Below, in pieces: positions 1-8,026 of a stretch of 64,000 nucleotides of DNA. The notes below the pieces were generated by a model that was given only the letters and a program-made list of their open reading frames with translations, did not search any database and was not told the DNA's origin. The stretch is from NCBI RefSeq assembly GCF_030464885.1, contig NZ_JALPRJ010000032.1, positions 1 to 64,000 of the forward strand, given 5' to 3'. How positions within the stretch are numbered: the stretch's first letter is position 1; every line of letters begins with the position of its first letter. The DNA is from Caballeronia sp. SEWSISQ10-4 2. Its GTDB lineage: Bacteria > Pseudomonadota > Gammaproteobacteria > Burkholderiales > Burkholderiaceae. Made by a program: the position numbers and the translations under genes.

Positions 1-275
1 GGCGATCTTCGGCTTGCGCCCGGGTCGTGTCTCATCGCGCTCGATCCCCGTCACACCGTCAGCTATAAAGCGAGCGCGCCAGCGCGCCAGCGTGCTACCG
101 TGCCTCGCCAGATAGCAAGGTCCGCACCGATCTCTTTGTCTGTCTTGCCCTGCGCTGCGAGCAAAATCATCTTGGCGCGCTCAGCCAGTCGAACCGGAAT
201 CGTCCGGCCAGTAGCCCACGTCTTTAACTGTTTGCGCTGTGCTTCGCTTAGCTCAATTTTCACCGCGATTCTCAT
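1..275 (-). pseudogene. IS630-type transposase, N-terminal part, frameshifted
   Basis: The protein begins MRIAVKIELSEAQRKQL, preceded by a good ribosome site (GGAGGG, 6 bases before ATG at 275), and contains the helix-turn-helix N-domain typical of IS630 transposases (LAERAKMILLAAQGKTDKEI, then RGTVARWRA). The reading frame breaks after RWRA because an 8-base unit (gcgcgcca) is present twice in tandem at 74-89. In the shifted frame the family sequence resumes as RFIADGVTGIERDETRPG and continues past the window start. The DDE catalytic part lies outside the window. As it stands the transposase cannot be made full length without frameshifting. Confidence 0.75.
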
Positions 276-380
276 GAGTTCTCCCTCCGTAAAAAAGGAG
301 ACTCGCAGATCGCGATTAAGTTGCATTATTTGTGACGCACCACACTAGATGGCGACCGTGATCACCAACAGAGCGGGTGC

Positions 381-421
381 TATACTTTTTTCGTGTGCCA
401 ATAGCTTGAATGGGGTGATCT
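381..421 (+). promoter_or_regulatory. Possible promoter -10 and ribosome site for the DUF29 gene
   Basis: TATACT at 381-386 is a good sigma70-type -10 box. No clear -35 is seen upstream. GGGGTGAT lies just before the ATG at 423. This is inferred from motif and position only. Confidence 0.3.
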
Positions 422-422
422 G

Positions 423-869
423 ATGGCTGCGACTCATGACGCGCTTTATGAGCGGGATTTTTATGCCTGGGCGAACGAGCAAGCGGCGTTGTTGCGCGAA
501 GGGCGGTTGGCCGATGCCGATCTTGGTCATATTGCAGAGGAAATCGAGAGCATGGGGCGCAGTGAAAAGCGTGAGCTGGTGAATCGCCTGACGGTTCTGT
601 TGACGCATCTGCTGAAATGGCAGTTTCAATCTGCGTTTCGGGGGCGTAGCTGGCAACTGACGGTGATTGAGCAGCGGCGTAAGGTTGCGGCTCATTTGGA
701 TGACAATCCGAGTTTGACGTCGGTGCTGCCTGCTGCGTTTGCGACGGCTTATGGCTATGCGCAGATTGAGGCTGAGCGGGAAACGGGCTTGCCTGAGAGT
801 ACGTTTTCGGATGTGTGTCCGTATACGATCGAACAGACGTTGGATGAACGCTTTTGGCCGGGCACGTGA
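423..869 (+). CDS. DUF29 family protein
   Basis: A 148-residue protein of the DUF29 family, common in Burkholderiales and cyanobacteria, with no established biochemical role. The family signature is seen as YERDFYAWANEQAALLREG near the N-terminus, then a helix with EEIESMGRSEKRELVNRL and KWQFQ, and a C-terminal segment ending in PYTIEQTLDERFWPG. It is full length for the family and highly charged, with no signal peptide or membrane segment, so cytoplasmic. It stands alone: a hairpin terminator follows at once and broken genes lie on both sides. DUF29 genes often occur in accessory DNA, which fits this setting. Confidence 0.9.
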   Translation: MAATHDALYERDFYAWANEQAALLREGRLADADLGHIAEEIESMGRSEKRELVNRLTVLLTHLLKWQFQSAFRGRSWQLTVIEQRRKVAAHLDDNPSLTSVLPAAFATAYGYAQIEAERETGLPESTFSDVCPYTIEQTLDERFWPGT

Positions 870-890
870 AGCTGCGGCGCTGCCAACATG

Positions 891-915
891 AAACCCGCTG
901 CTGGCGGGTTTTTTT
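891..915 (+). terminator. Rho-independent terminator of the DUF29 gene
   Basis: AACCCGC and GCGGGTT pair around a short TGCTG loop and are followed by a run of T residues, 22 bases after the DUF29 stop codon. Confidence 0.85.
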
Positions 916-949
916 ACGCTCGTGGAAGGCTGGCGCATTCGCATTGATC

Positions 950-1246
950 ACGTATGCGTGTGCGTTTGCTGCGGGTCCACGTCGGAGGTCCTCGACCGGT
1001 TCGTCCAGGTCGCGTGTGACGCCCATTTCGTCGAGCTTCAGTTCGTGTTCAAGGGTTTGCAAACGTAGGACGGCTACGGCCCATGTTGGAATGATGCGTG
1101 CGCCGTTGAGCCATTCGGTGATGGTCCGTTTGCTGCGCTGTAGAAGTCGGCAAAGGATCGGCAGCGATATGCCGTGCGCGTAGTAGGAATTCGGCGACTG
1201 GTGAGGCGTTGTGACGGGTGAGGATTTTCCGTGTGGCGGGTGTCAT
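950..1246 (-). pseudogene. Small phage-type helix-turn-helix protein, frameshifted
   Basis: A reading frame starts at ATG 1246 (MTPATRKILTRHNASPVAEF). After about 23 codons the likely continuation moves to another frame: HGISLPILCRLLQRSK, then TITEWLNGARIIPTWAVAVL and LQTLEHELKLDEMG. The second part resembles small phage or plasmid regulatory proteins with a helix-turn-helix followed by a P-W-A segment. A single-base indel near 1170-1180 would restore one frame. No stop codon is seen before the sequence runs into the DUF29 terminator, so the 3' end also looks lost. The family assignment is by eye and tentative. Confidence 0.4.
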
Positions 1247-1434
1247 GATGGGCTCGACTGACAGCGGAAAAAAAGACCGGATGGGTGTCCGGTCCTGTAT
1301 TTGCGGCTGCATTCAACGAGCGCTTAACTTTGAATTATCTGGATGCAGAAAAGTTGATAATTTATCTTATGTCAAATAAAGATCGGGGGAGTCTGTAATG
1401 TTCGCGTATTCGCGCACCTGCTAGCGCGCCTGTA

Positions 1435-2479
1435 TTAAATGTCGGGCAAATCTGGCCGAAGCTCTGCTTCGATCTGGTCGATCGACGGCAGCGTTGTTTC
1501 CAGTGATTCGGGCACCTGTCGAAGCAATTGATACTCGGCCACGCCCATTGGCTTGGCGACGCCTCGCAGCGCATATTCCGCGACCAGCCGATTCTTTTCC
1601 TTGCACAGGAGCAAGCCGATCGTAGGTTGATCATCCGGCGCTTTCACCTGCGCATCGATCGCAGAAAGGTAGAAGTTAAGCTGGCCCGCATACTCTGGAC
1701 GGAATGGGGTCGTTTTCAGTTCAACGACCACGTAGCAGCGCAGCTTCAGATGGTAGAACAGGAGATCAATGAAAAATTCGTCACCTCCGACGTCCAGCCG
1801 GTATTGCCACCCGACAAACGCGAATCCCGCTCCCAACTCAAGAAGGAACCGGGTGATGTGACGGGTGAGCGCCCGCTCGATATCACGCCTCCTGTGCATC
1901 TTCAGTGAGGCCGAGAAAGTCGAAAATGTACGGTTCCTTCAGCGCATCTCGAGCGAGATCGGACTGTTGCGGAGGTAAAGTTTCCCTGAAATTCGTCACG
2001 GCACCGCCGGCTCGCGTATAGGCCCCTGTCTCGATCTGCATCGTCAGCACCTGCCGCGACCAGCCGTGCTCAAGCGTCTTGCCGGCATACCAACTCCGTT
2101 GCTCCGGATCCTTGATCTTGTCCAGCAAGGTACAGAGATGGAACCAGGGCAATTGTGCAGCAGGCTGCTGCACAAATTCTGCGTCTGGCCAGGCCTGCGC
2201 CAGCGAGCGCATATATTTCAGGTTCCGCGGAGAAAAACCTCGCATGTCGGGAAACGCTGCTTTCAAGTCCCGGGCGAGCCGGTCAACTACTCCGGCACCC
2301 CACCCCTGTCGCTGCTGACGATCCAAGATTTCCCGGCCAATCTGCCAGTACAGCGTCACGAGTTCGCGGTTCACGCTGGTGATTGCGCGAAGTCGGGTTC
2401 GCTCGACCCTCTGTTTAAGTTCAGCGAGCCAGCGTCTGTAGTCGTCGTCCCACGAATCGTTGGGCAGGTTATCGGTCAT
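1435..2479 (-). pseudogene. DUF1016 (YhcG-type) PD-(D/E)XK nuclease family protein, split by a +1 frameshift
   Basis: Two adjoining frames make one DUF1016 protein. The N-terminal part starts at ATG 2479 (MTDNLPNDSWDDDYRRW) and holds the DUF1016 N-domain (NRELVTLYWQIGREI, GFSPRNLKYMR, LPWFHLCTLLDK). It stops at 1883 after LTEDAQEA. The C-terminal part (to 1435) begins IERALTRHITRFLLELG and holds the nuclease-like core: FFIDLLFYH followed by VVVELK, the expected D...ExK. The joint shows one extra G in AGGAGGCGTGAT (plus-strand positions about 1886-1891). Removing it gives Q-E-R-D-I-E-R, the usual family sequence. The catalytic residues are intact, so this is a recent break, a sequencing error, or less likely a two-gene version. 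Confidence 0.8.
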
Positions 2480-3268
2480 GCAGGCCGAACGCGCGAAGTG
2501 GCCGAAAAGTATGTGCGCAACGCGCCCCGCCAGATTGATACTCCCTTCCGTCGACGTCTCGAAGCTGCGCTGCATTGGAGTCCGAGCGAAGATTGACAGA
2601 GCGCCTAAGCGCCTGTTCGGCGCGTGTCAAACAGGTCATTGGGAATGACAGCAAACGGAGCGCGCAAACGGCGGCGTTGGTCGAATTGTGAGCGTAGCTC
2701 GTCCGTCAGGTCTCAGAGTGAAGCAGCCGATTCAGTGGCAGGTATCCCAAATCGCTGAGCGACGAGTTGTGGTCGACCTCTTCCCCACAGGCGGTCGGCC
2801 GTACCCGACCCACAGTCGCCGGTCGCGCTGTCGGTGCTTTAGCGGCAGCTATTAGAGTGCTCCGGCCATCCAAACGGGCCCTCAAGAACAGCAGGCCCGT
2901 TCACGTGCTGGTACGGGAGAGGAGCCTCAACCTTGCCCAGGCGCGTGACCGCGGTTATTGTACTGACTACCCTCCCCGATATCGACCTTCAGACTTCCAA
3001 TAACGGGCCGTTATTCCAAATGACGCGTACTGAACGCGTACTCTGCGAATTTCCAACAAAAGACATTGGACCAAAATGAATCGTCGTCTGGGCGCTGGCA
3101 GCGATGCGTCCGATCCCGCAGGATCAGCACGAGCGCATGCATTTTGTCGCGGAGCATCGTCAAACGTTGGACTTGGCGACCAGAATAATTAACCCCGAGT
3201 TCCGCCCATTTTGTCACCGACTTGGTACCCAGCAAGCCGACTCGATACGATGATGCCGGCTGACCTCG
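2480..3268. other. Gap with no recognised gene
   Basis: About 790 bases between the DUF1016 gene and the lacI-type gene. Short open frames exist on both strands (2767-3003 plus, 3011-3235 minus), but their translations match no family I know and have no convincing ribosome sites. An imperfect hairpin (GCGCCTAAGCGCCTGTTCGGCGC) sits near 2600. No RNA gene or insertion-sequence end was seen. Confidence 0.5.
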
Positions 3269-4348
3269 TCAAAGCGTGCCCGGACTTAGGGTGCTCCCAG
3301 TATTCGCTCCGCACGAATCCCGAATGACCAGTTGCGCAACACGCTCGACGTGAGAGCCATGGGTAGCCGACTCCCCCTGCATCTGCGCGAGCAGCACATG
3401 CATTGCGTCCCGTCCGTGCCCCACGGGGTCGGAGCGCATCGTGCTCAACGCCGGGGTCGCAAAAGCAGCTAGCGGAATGTCGTCGTAGCCCATCAACGCG
3501 ACGTCCTGCGGAATCCGGATGCCGGCCTCGTTCAGCGCCTTGATCGCACCGAACGCAATCGTGTCGTTGCCTGCAAAGAGCGCAGTGAATTTCACCCCTC
3601 GTTCGATCAGCCGTTGCGTTGCGAGGTAGCCGCTCATCGCATCGATGTCGGCATACTCGACCCAGGTGGGGTCCACGTCGATGCCTCTAACCTGAAGCGC
3701 TTCGCGCCAGCCCTGCTCCCGCTCACTGACAGCGCGATATTCACGCGGGGCGAAGTTCACGTACGCAATCCGCTCATGCCCAAGATTCAGCAGATGGTCA
3801 GTCGCGATGCGGGCCGATTGCGTCGTGTCGTTGCCCATCGTGTGAATGTTTTTGACCTCCATCGCGCCGCGGCTAAACACCACCATAGGAATACCCGCAT
3901 CGTGAAGCCGCTGCAGATGTTCGTGCTCGGTGGTGCGCAGGTTGACGACGATGAGTCCATCAATGCTGCGGCTGCGAACCAGATTGACGAAACCTCCAGG
4001 CTCCCGGCCCTCGTCTTCCGTTGACTCGATGAGCAACTTCAATCCGTGCCTGTGGCACTCTTCATTGATGCTTGCCACCAGTTGTGCAAGAAATGAATCG
4101 ACATACAGGTGTGATGCCTTGGGAATCACCAACGCCACGGTTCCCGTCGTGCCGCTCGCCAGCATGCGCGCGGCCGCGTTCGGCTCGTAGCCCAACTCGC
4201 GTGCTGCCTGCAGAACGCGTTCGCGAGTCGCCGCGCTGATGCCCTGATCCATGACGTTATTCAGGACGAAGGACACAGCTGTACGTGACACGCCGGCGCG
4301 GCGCGCCACCTGAGCGCTTGTGGGACGTTTTTTGGTGATCGATGGCAT
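3269..4348 (-). CDS. LacI-family transcriptional regulator of the alpha-galactoside/glucoside locus
   Basis: A 359-residue sugar-responsive repressor. The N-terminal LacI helix-turn-helix (TSAQVARRAGVSRTAVSFVLN, residues about 8-28) is followed by the hinge helix (AARMLASGTTGTVALVIP) and a periplasmic-binding-protein-like effector domain (GYDDIPLAAFATPALSTMR near the end). The start at 4348 is chosen because it places the helix-turn-helix at the normal distance; longer in-frame starts overlap the upstream gene. It begins 10 bases after the GH4 stop, so the two genes form one operon. It probably represses its own operon and the divergent transporter through the two CG-centred palindromes at 5880-5962. 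The inducer is unknown, likely an alpha-galactoside or alpha-glucoside. Confidence 0.92.
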   Translation of the reverse strand: MPSITKKRPTSAQVARRAGVSRTAVSFVLNNVMDQGISAATRERVLQAARELGYEPNAAARMLASGTTGTVALVIPKASHLYVDSFLAQLVASINEECHRHGLKLLIESTEDEGREPGGFVNLVRSRSIDGLIVVNLRTTEHEHLQRLHDAGIPMVVFSRGAMEVKNIHTMGNDTTQSARIATDHLLNLGHERIAYVNFAPREYRAVSEREQGWREALQVRGIDVDPTWVEYADIDAMSGYLATQRLIERGVKFTALFAGNDTIAFGAIKALNEAGIRIPQDVALMGYDDIPLAAFATPALSTMRSDPVGHGRDAMHVLLAQMQGESATHGSHVERVAQLVIRDSCGANTGSTLSPGTL

Positions 4349-4358
4349 CGCAGTGGTG

Positions 4359-5774
4359 TTAGAGATGCAAATACTGCGGCAAATACGCAGCGTGCGCCTG
4401 CAACAATTCGTCGACCATTGCACGGATCTGCTCAAGATCGAGCGTGGCAGCGGTGTGCGGATCAAGCATGGCTGCATGATACACATGCTCCCGGTTCTCC
4501 TTCAACACGGCCTCAACGACGAGTTCCTGCACATTGACATTGGTACGCATGAGGGCGGCCAGTTGAACCGGCAGCGCTCCGACGCGCGTTGGCTGCACAC
4601 CGTTTGCGTCGACCAGGCAGGGCACCTCGACAGCGCAGCCTTGCGGCAGATTGTCGATCAGATGATGGTTCAGCACGTTGCCATAGATCACGCTGGGCTT
4701 GCCGGTCACCATCGAATGGATGATGGTGCTGCCGAATTCCACCGAGCGCTCGATCGTGTCGAGCCCTTCGAGCAGACGCGCGGCATGCGCCAGTTCGCGT
4801 GGCATGACGTGAATGTCCGCCGCTGCCAGTTCAGCCTCGAGCGCGTGAACATCCTGCGAACCGGGATGCTCCAGTTCTCGTTCGATGTACGGCCATGCGT
4901 GCTCGAACACCTGGCAACGGCTGGGATATTCATCAAGCGGAATGTTGAACTTCTCCAGCAGTTCTTCACGGCCGTTTTTGATAAACCAGGGTACGTACTC
5001 GCTGAAGTGCTCGCTCGATTCAGTCGGGAAGTATCCAAGTTGACGCAGCATTTCATAACGCACGCGGTTCCATGCGGGCATGCGACCTTCGCGCTGGATC
5101 TCCCTGAGCTTCGGCATGAGGTCTACCCCTTCACGCTCGAACTTCAGGTAGAAGGCCATATGGTTGATGCCGGCACAACGGAAATCAATCTCGCCAACCG
5201 GAATACCGAGGTCGTGAGCCAGCTCCTGGGCGGTATGCTGCACGCTGTGGCACAGGCCGATCGTCGGAATCCGCGTGGATGCAAGATTGAGCGCCCATGT
5301 GATCATCGCCATGGGATTGACGTAGTTCAGATGGATCGCACCCTCGGCACACACTTCCTCCATGTCGCGCAGCATGTCCAGCTGAACGGGGATCGTACGC
5401 AAGCCGCGCATGATCCCGCCGATCCCGAGCGTATCGCCGATGGTCTGTTGCAGTCCGAATTTTTTTGGAATCTCGAAGTCCGTGACGGTCGCCGGGCGGT
5501 AACCGCCCACCTGAATCGTGCTGATCACGAAACGTGCGCCCTCAAGCGCGCTGCGGCGATCGATCGAGGCCGTAATCACAGGTTTCGCACCGAGCCCCGT
5601 CGCAATCCTCCGCGCGACCTTTTCCGCCAGCCGGAGACGATGTTCGTCAATGTCGTGCAGCGCGATCTCGCAGTTCGACAACTCCGGATATGACAGGATG
5701 TCTCCCAGCAGGTTGCGGGTGAATACGATGCTGCCGGCGCCAATCAGCGCGATCTTGAGGCGACGTGAATGCAT
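4359..5774 (-). CDS. melA: Family GH4 glycosidase (alpha-galactosidase/alpha-glucosidase, MelA-like)
   Basis: A 471-residue cytoplasmic glycosidase of family GH4, which cleaves glycosides by an NAD+- and Mn2+-dependent oxidation-elimination mechanism. The N-terminal Rossmann motif (KIALIGAGSIVFT), the metal-binding Cys segment (LCHSVQHTAQEL) and the GINHMAFYL segment with the metal-binding His are all present. Length is normal for MelA-type enzymes. Start 5774 (MHSRRLKIALIG) puts the nucleotide fold at the N-terminus; an upstream ATG at 5858 would add an unlike tail. It is first in an operon with the LacI regulator and divergent from a sugar ABC transporter, which probably brings in its substrate. 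MelA is the best guess; alpha-glucosidase or alpha-galacturonidase specificity cannot be excluded. Confidence 0.88.
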   Translation of the reverse strand: MHSRRLKIALIGAGSIVFTRNLLGDILSYPELSNCEIALHDIDEHRLRLAEKVARRIATGLGAKPVITASIDRRSALEGARFVISTIQVGGYRPATVTDFEIPKKFGLQQTIGDTLGIGGIMRGLRTIPVQLDMLRDMEEVCAEGAIHLNYVNPMAMITWALNLASTRIPTIGLCHSVQHTAQELAHDLGIPVGEIDFRCAGINHMAFYLKFEREGVDLMPKLREIQREGRMPAWNRVRYEMLRQLGYFPTESSEHFSEYVPWFIKNGREELLEKFNIPLDEYPSRCQVFEHAWPYIERELEHPGSQDVHALEAELAAADIHVMPRELAHAARLLEGLDTIERSVEFGSTIIHSMVTGKPSVIYGNVLNHHLIDNLPQGCAVEVPCLVDANGVQPTRVGALPVQLAALMRTNVNVQELVVEAVLKENREHVYHAAMLDPHTAATLDLEQIRAMVDELLQAHAAYLPQYLHL

Positions 5775-5879
5775 AGAAACTCTCGAGAGGAAAGGGTTTA
5801 GAAAACCAGCCAATGCGCCGGACGGCAGACACGAACGCCACCCATGTTTCGTTGGCATTCTAGGACGAAAAAGCCAAAA

Positions 5880-5962
5880 ACTAAAGCGCGTTAGTTAGGG
5901 GTTTCCACGCATTGTTACGGCCCTGCGAAAACGAGCACAGTAGCGGCTCTAACACGAGTTAG
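5880..5962. promoter_or_regulatory. Two LacI-type operators between the GH4 operon and the sugar transporter
   Basis: Two 14-base near-palindromes with a central CG, the hallmark of LacI-family sites, lie in the divergent intergenic region: CTAAAGCGCGTTAG at 5881-5894 (extended by A/T to 16 bases) and CTAACACGAGTTAG at 5949-5962. They share the frame CTAA-N6-TTAG and their centres are 68 bases apart. One is near each gene set, so a single regulator, the LacI encoded at 3269-4348, could control both directions, perhaps with looping. Confidence 0.7.
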
Positions 5963-6041
5963 CCGGTTCTTGTAAATTGACTCGCCTAACCGGCACGCCA
6001 AATCGGGTCGGCGCAGCGTCCTGACCCTGAGGAGACATACG

Positions 6042-7013
6042 ATGGATCACCTGTCACCCGGTTTGGCCGGACAGGTCACGAAAACGGCGCCGGCGTCAGC
6101 GGCGGCGGCGGGCACGCCGGCAAAATCGTGGGCACTCGGACGCAACCGCCGCGCTGAGACGCTCACCGCCTGGGCGCTGGTCCTGCCCGCACTGACCGGT
6201 TTTATTGTTTTCTACGGATGGCCCACGCTGCGGGCTATCGAGATCAGCTTCACGGACTGGAATCTGCTGCGCCCACCGCGATTCGTCGGGCTCGGCAATT
6301 ACGCCGCCATGATCCAGGACGGCCAGTTCTGGCAAGGTATGAAGCTGTCCGCTTACTACGTTATGCTGAACATTCCTCTCCAGACAGCACTGGGCCTCTT
6401 TCTCGCCGTCGCAATGGACAGGCTGTCACGCTCGTTATTCATCAAGTCGGTGGTCCTGCTGCCCTACCTGCTTTCAAATGTACTCGTCGCGATGATGTGG
6501 CTATGGATGCTCGACCCCCTGCTCGGCTGGATCAATTCCCTGCTTGGCACCGTCGGCATCGAACGTCAGCCGTTTTTCGGCGGCGTCGATCAGGCGCTCA
6601 TCACCGTGGCGGCAGTCAACATCTGGCGATATACCGGTCTTGTTGCCATGCTTTTCCTCGCCGGCCTGCAGAACATCCCTCGTCAACTGTATGAGGCTGC
6701 CTCCCTCGAAGGCGCCAGCGAATGGCAGATGTTCTGGCGCGTGACGCTGCCGCTGCTCCGTCCTGTGATGGTGTTTGTGCTTGTCACGAGTGTGACGGGT
6801 TCCTTCCAGATATTCGACACCATTGCAGTCACGACCAAGGGCGGTCCACTCGATTCGACCCGGGTGCTCGTCTACTACATCGTCCAGAACGCATTCAGCT
6901 ACTACAAGATGGGCTATGCCTCGGCCATGTCGATGGCTTTGTGCGTGCTGATGTTGCTATACACCGTCGTCCAGATGCGCCTGATGCGGGCATCTGAAAA
7001 CGATCTGGCGTGA
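6042..7013 (+). CDS. Sugar ABC transporter permease (MalF/UgpA type, CUT1)
   Basis: A 323-residue inner-membrane permease. After a cytoplasmic Ala-rich N-terminus come six membrane segments and the EAA loop (EAASLEGASEWQMFWRVTLP), which docks on the ATPase. A strong ribosome site (GAGGAGA) precedes ATG 6042. It is the first gene of a four-gene operon (two permeases, binding protein, ATPase) with 8-73 base gaps. With its partner it forms the channel for an oligosaccharide, probably the substrate of the divergent GH4 enzyme. Confidence 0.93.
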   Translation: MDHLSPGLAGQVTKTAPASAAAAGTPAKSWALGRNRRAETLTAWALVLPALTGFIVFYGWPTLRAIEISFTDWNLLRPPRFVGLGNYAAMIQDGQFWQGMKLSAYYVMLNIPLQTALGLFLAVAMDRLSRSLFIKSVVLLPYLLSNVLVAMMWLWMLDPLLGWINSLLGTVGIERQPFFGGVDQALITVAAVNIWRYTGLVAMLFLAGLQNIPRQLYEAASLEGASEWQMFWRVTLPLLRPVMVFVLVTSVTGSFQIFDTIAVTTKGGPLDSTRVLVYYIVQNAFSYYKMGYASAMSMALCVLMLLYTVVQMRLMRASENDLA

Positions 7014-7032
7014 ACCTGCGGAGAGCCTTGCG

Positions 7033-7953
7033 ATGAATGAGACTTTAGTGGCCCAGCTTGCGCCCCGGCGGGCGCGCCGGCGATTACCAACGGGACGGAT
7101 GCTCGCGTGGGCGGCTCTCGCTGTCATGCTGGCCATCACGTTGACGCCGCTCTGGATAGCACTGAAAACGGCTCTCACCCACTCGGACGATCTCTATACG
7201 CAGTCAACCCAGTTGCTTACCGCCAACCCGACGCTCGTCAATTTCAAGCGCGTGCTTGGCCTGCTGAGTACGGACGAGAGTCAGGCCGCCGGCGGTTCAG
7301 GCGCCGACATCAATTTTCTTCGTGCACTCGGCAACTCGATGCTTTTTACGTCGATCGTTGTTGTGACCCAGATCAGTTGCAGCGCGATGGCTGCGTACGC
7401 GTTCGCGCGCCTGCGATTTCCCGGCCGCAAGGTCCTGTTCGGACTGTTTGTCGGCTCCATGATGGTGCCGAGCGTAGTCACGTTTATCCCGAACTTCATC
7501 CTGATGAAAGAGCTTGGCTGGCTTAACAGCATGATCGGTCTGGTCGCACCGTTCTGCCTGATGCAAGGATTCTCCGTGTTTTTCCTCCGGCAGTTTTTCC
7601 TGTCGATTCCCCGGGATCTTGAAGAAGCCGCTTTGCTCGATGGTGCGTCGCATTTTTATATCTTCGTGCGCGTCATTCTTCCGCTTAGCCTGACGCCGAT
7701 CATCACGATCGCCATGCTGACCGGCATCAACATGTGGAACGAATTCTTCTGGCCATACCTCGTGGGTAACGATGAACTGCATCGGGTGATTCCGGTCGCG
7801 CTGCAGGCCTTCAAGTCTCAGACGCCGCAAGGGCAACCCGACTGGACCGGCCTGATGGCGGCCACCACCATTTCGATTCTTCCAACCATCGTCCTGCTAC
7901 TCGCATTTGGCAGACGCGTCGTTGAATCGGTGCAGTTCAGCGGCGGCAAGTAG
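7033..7953 (+). CDS. Sugar ABC transporter permease (MalG/UgpE type, CUT1)
   Basis: A 306-residue second permease of the same importer, with an N-terminal arginine-rich tail, six membrane segments and the EAA loop (EEAALLDGASHFYIFVRVILP). Starts 19 bases after the first permease with ribosome site GGAGAG. The large external loop after the first membrane segment (about residues 40-95) is typical of MalG-like proteins. Confidence 0.93.
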   Translation: MNETLVAQLAPRRARRRLPTGRMLAWAALAVMLAITLTPLWIALKTALTHSDDLYTQSTQLLTANPTLVNFKRVLGLLSTDESQAAGGSGADINFLRALGNSMLFTSIVVVTQISCSAMAAYAFARLRFPGRKVLFGLFVGSMMVPSVVTFIPNFILMKELGWLNSMIGLVAPFCLMQGFSVFFLRQFFLSIPRDLEEAALLDGASHFYIFVRVILPLSLTPIITIAMLTGINMWNEFFWPYLVGNDELHRVIPVALQAFKSQTPQGQPDWTGLMAATTISILPTIVLLLAFGRRVVESVQFSGGK

Positions 7954-8026
7954 CGGACATAACGGACCGCCTCGGGACAGCCTCGTTTAGCCGAACTACC
8001 CTGGAAGTTAAAAAAGGAGACATTTC

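Noticed and set aside
316..1062. Long minus-strand open frame opposite the DUF29 gene
   Set aside because: It is the antisense of DUF29 and its terminator, with Ser/Pro/His/Gln-rich composition and no start signal; only its first part belongs to the broken HTH gene.
1880..1899. Programmed ribosomal frameshift in DUF1016
   Set aside because: The site AGGAGGCG is not a typical slippery heptamer and no stimulatory hairpin is evident; a single-base insertion explains it better.
4320..5693. 457-codon plus-strand frame opposite the GH4 gene
   Set aside because: Antisense frame caused by GC-rich codon bias; the minus strand encodes a full GH4 enzyme with clear motifs.
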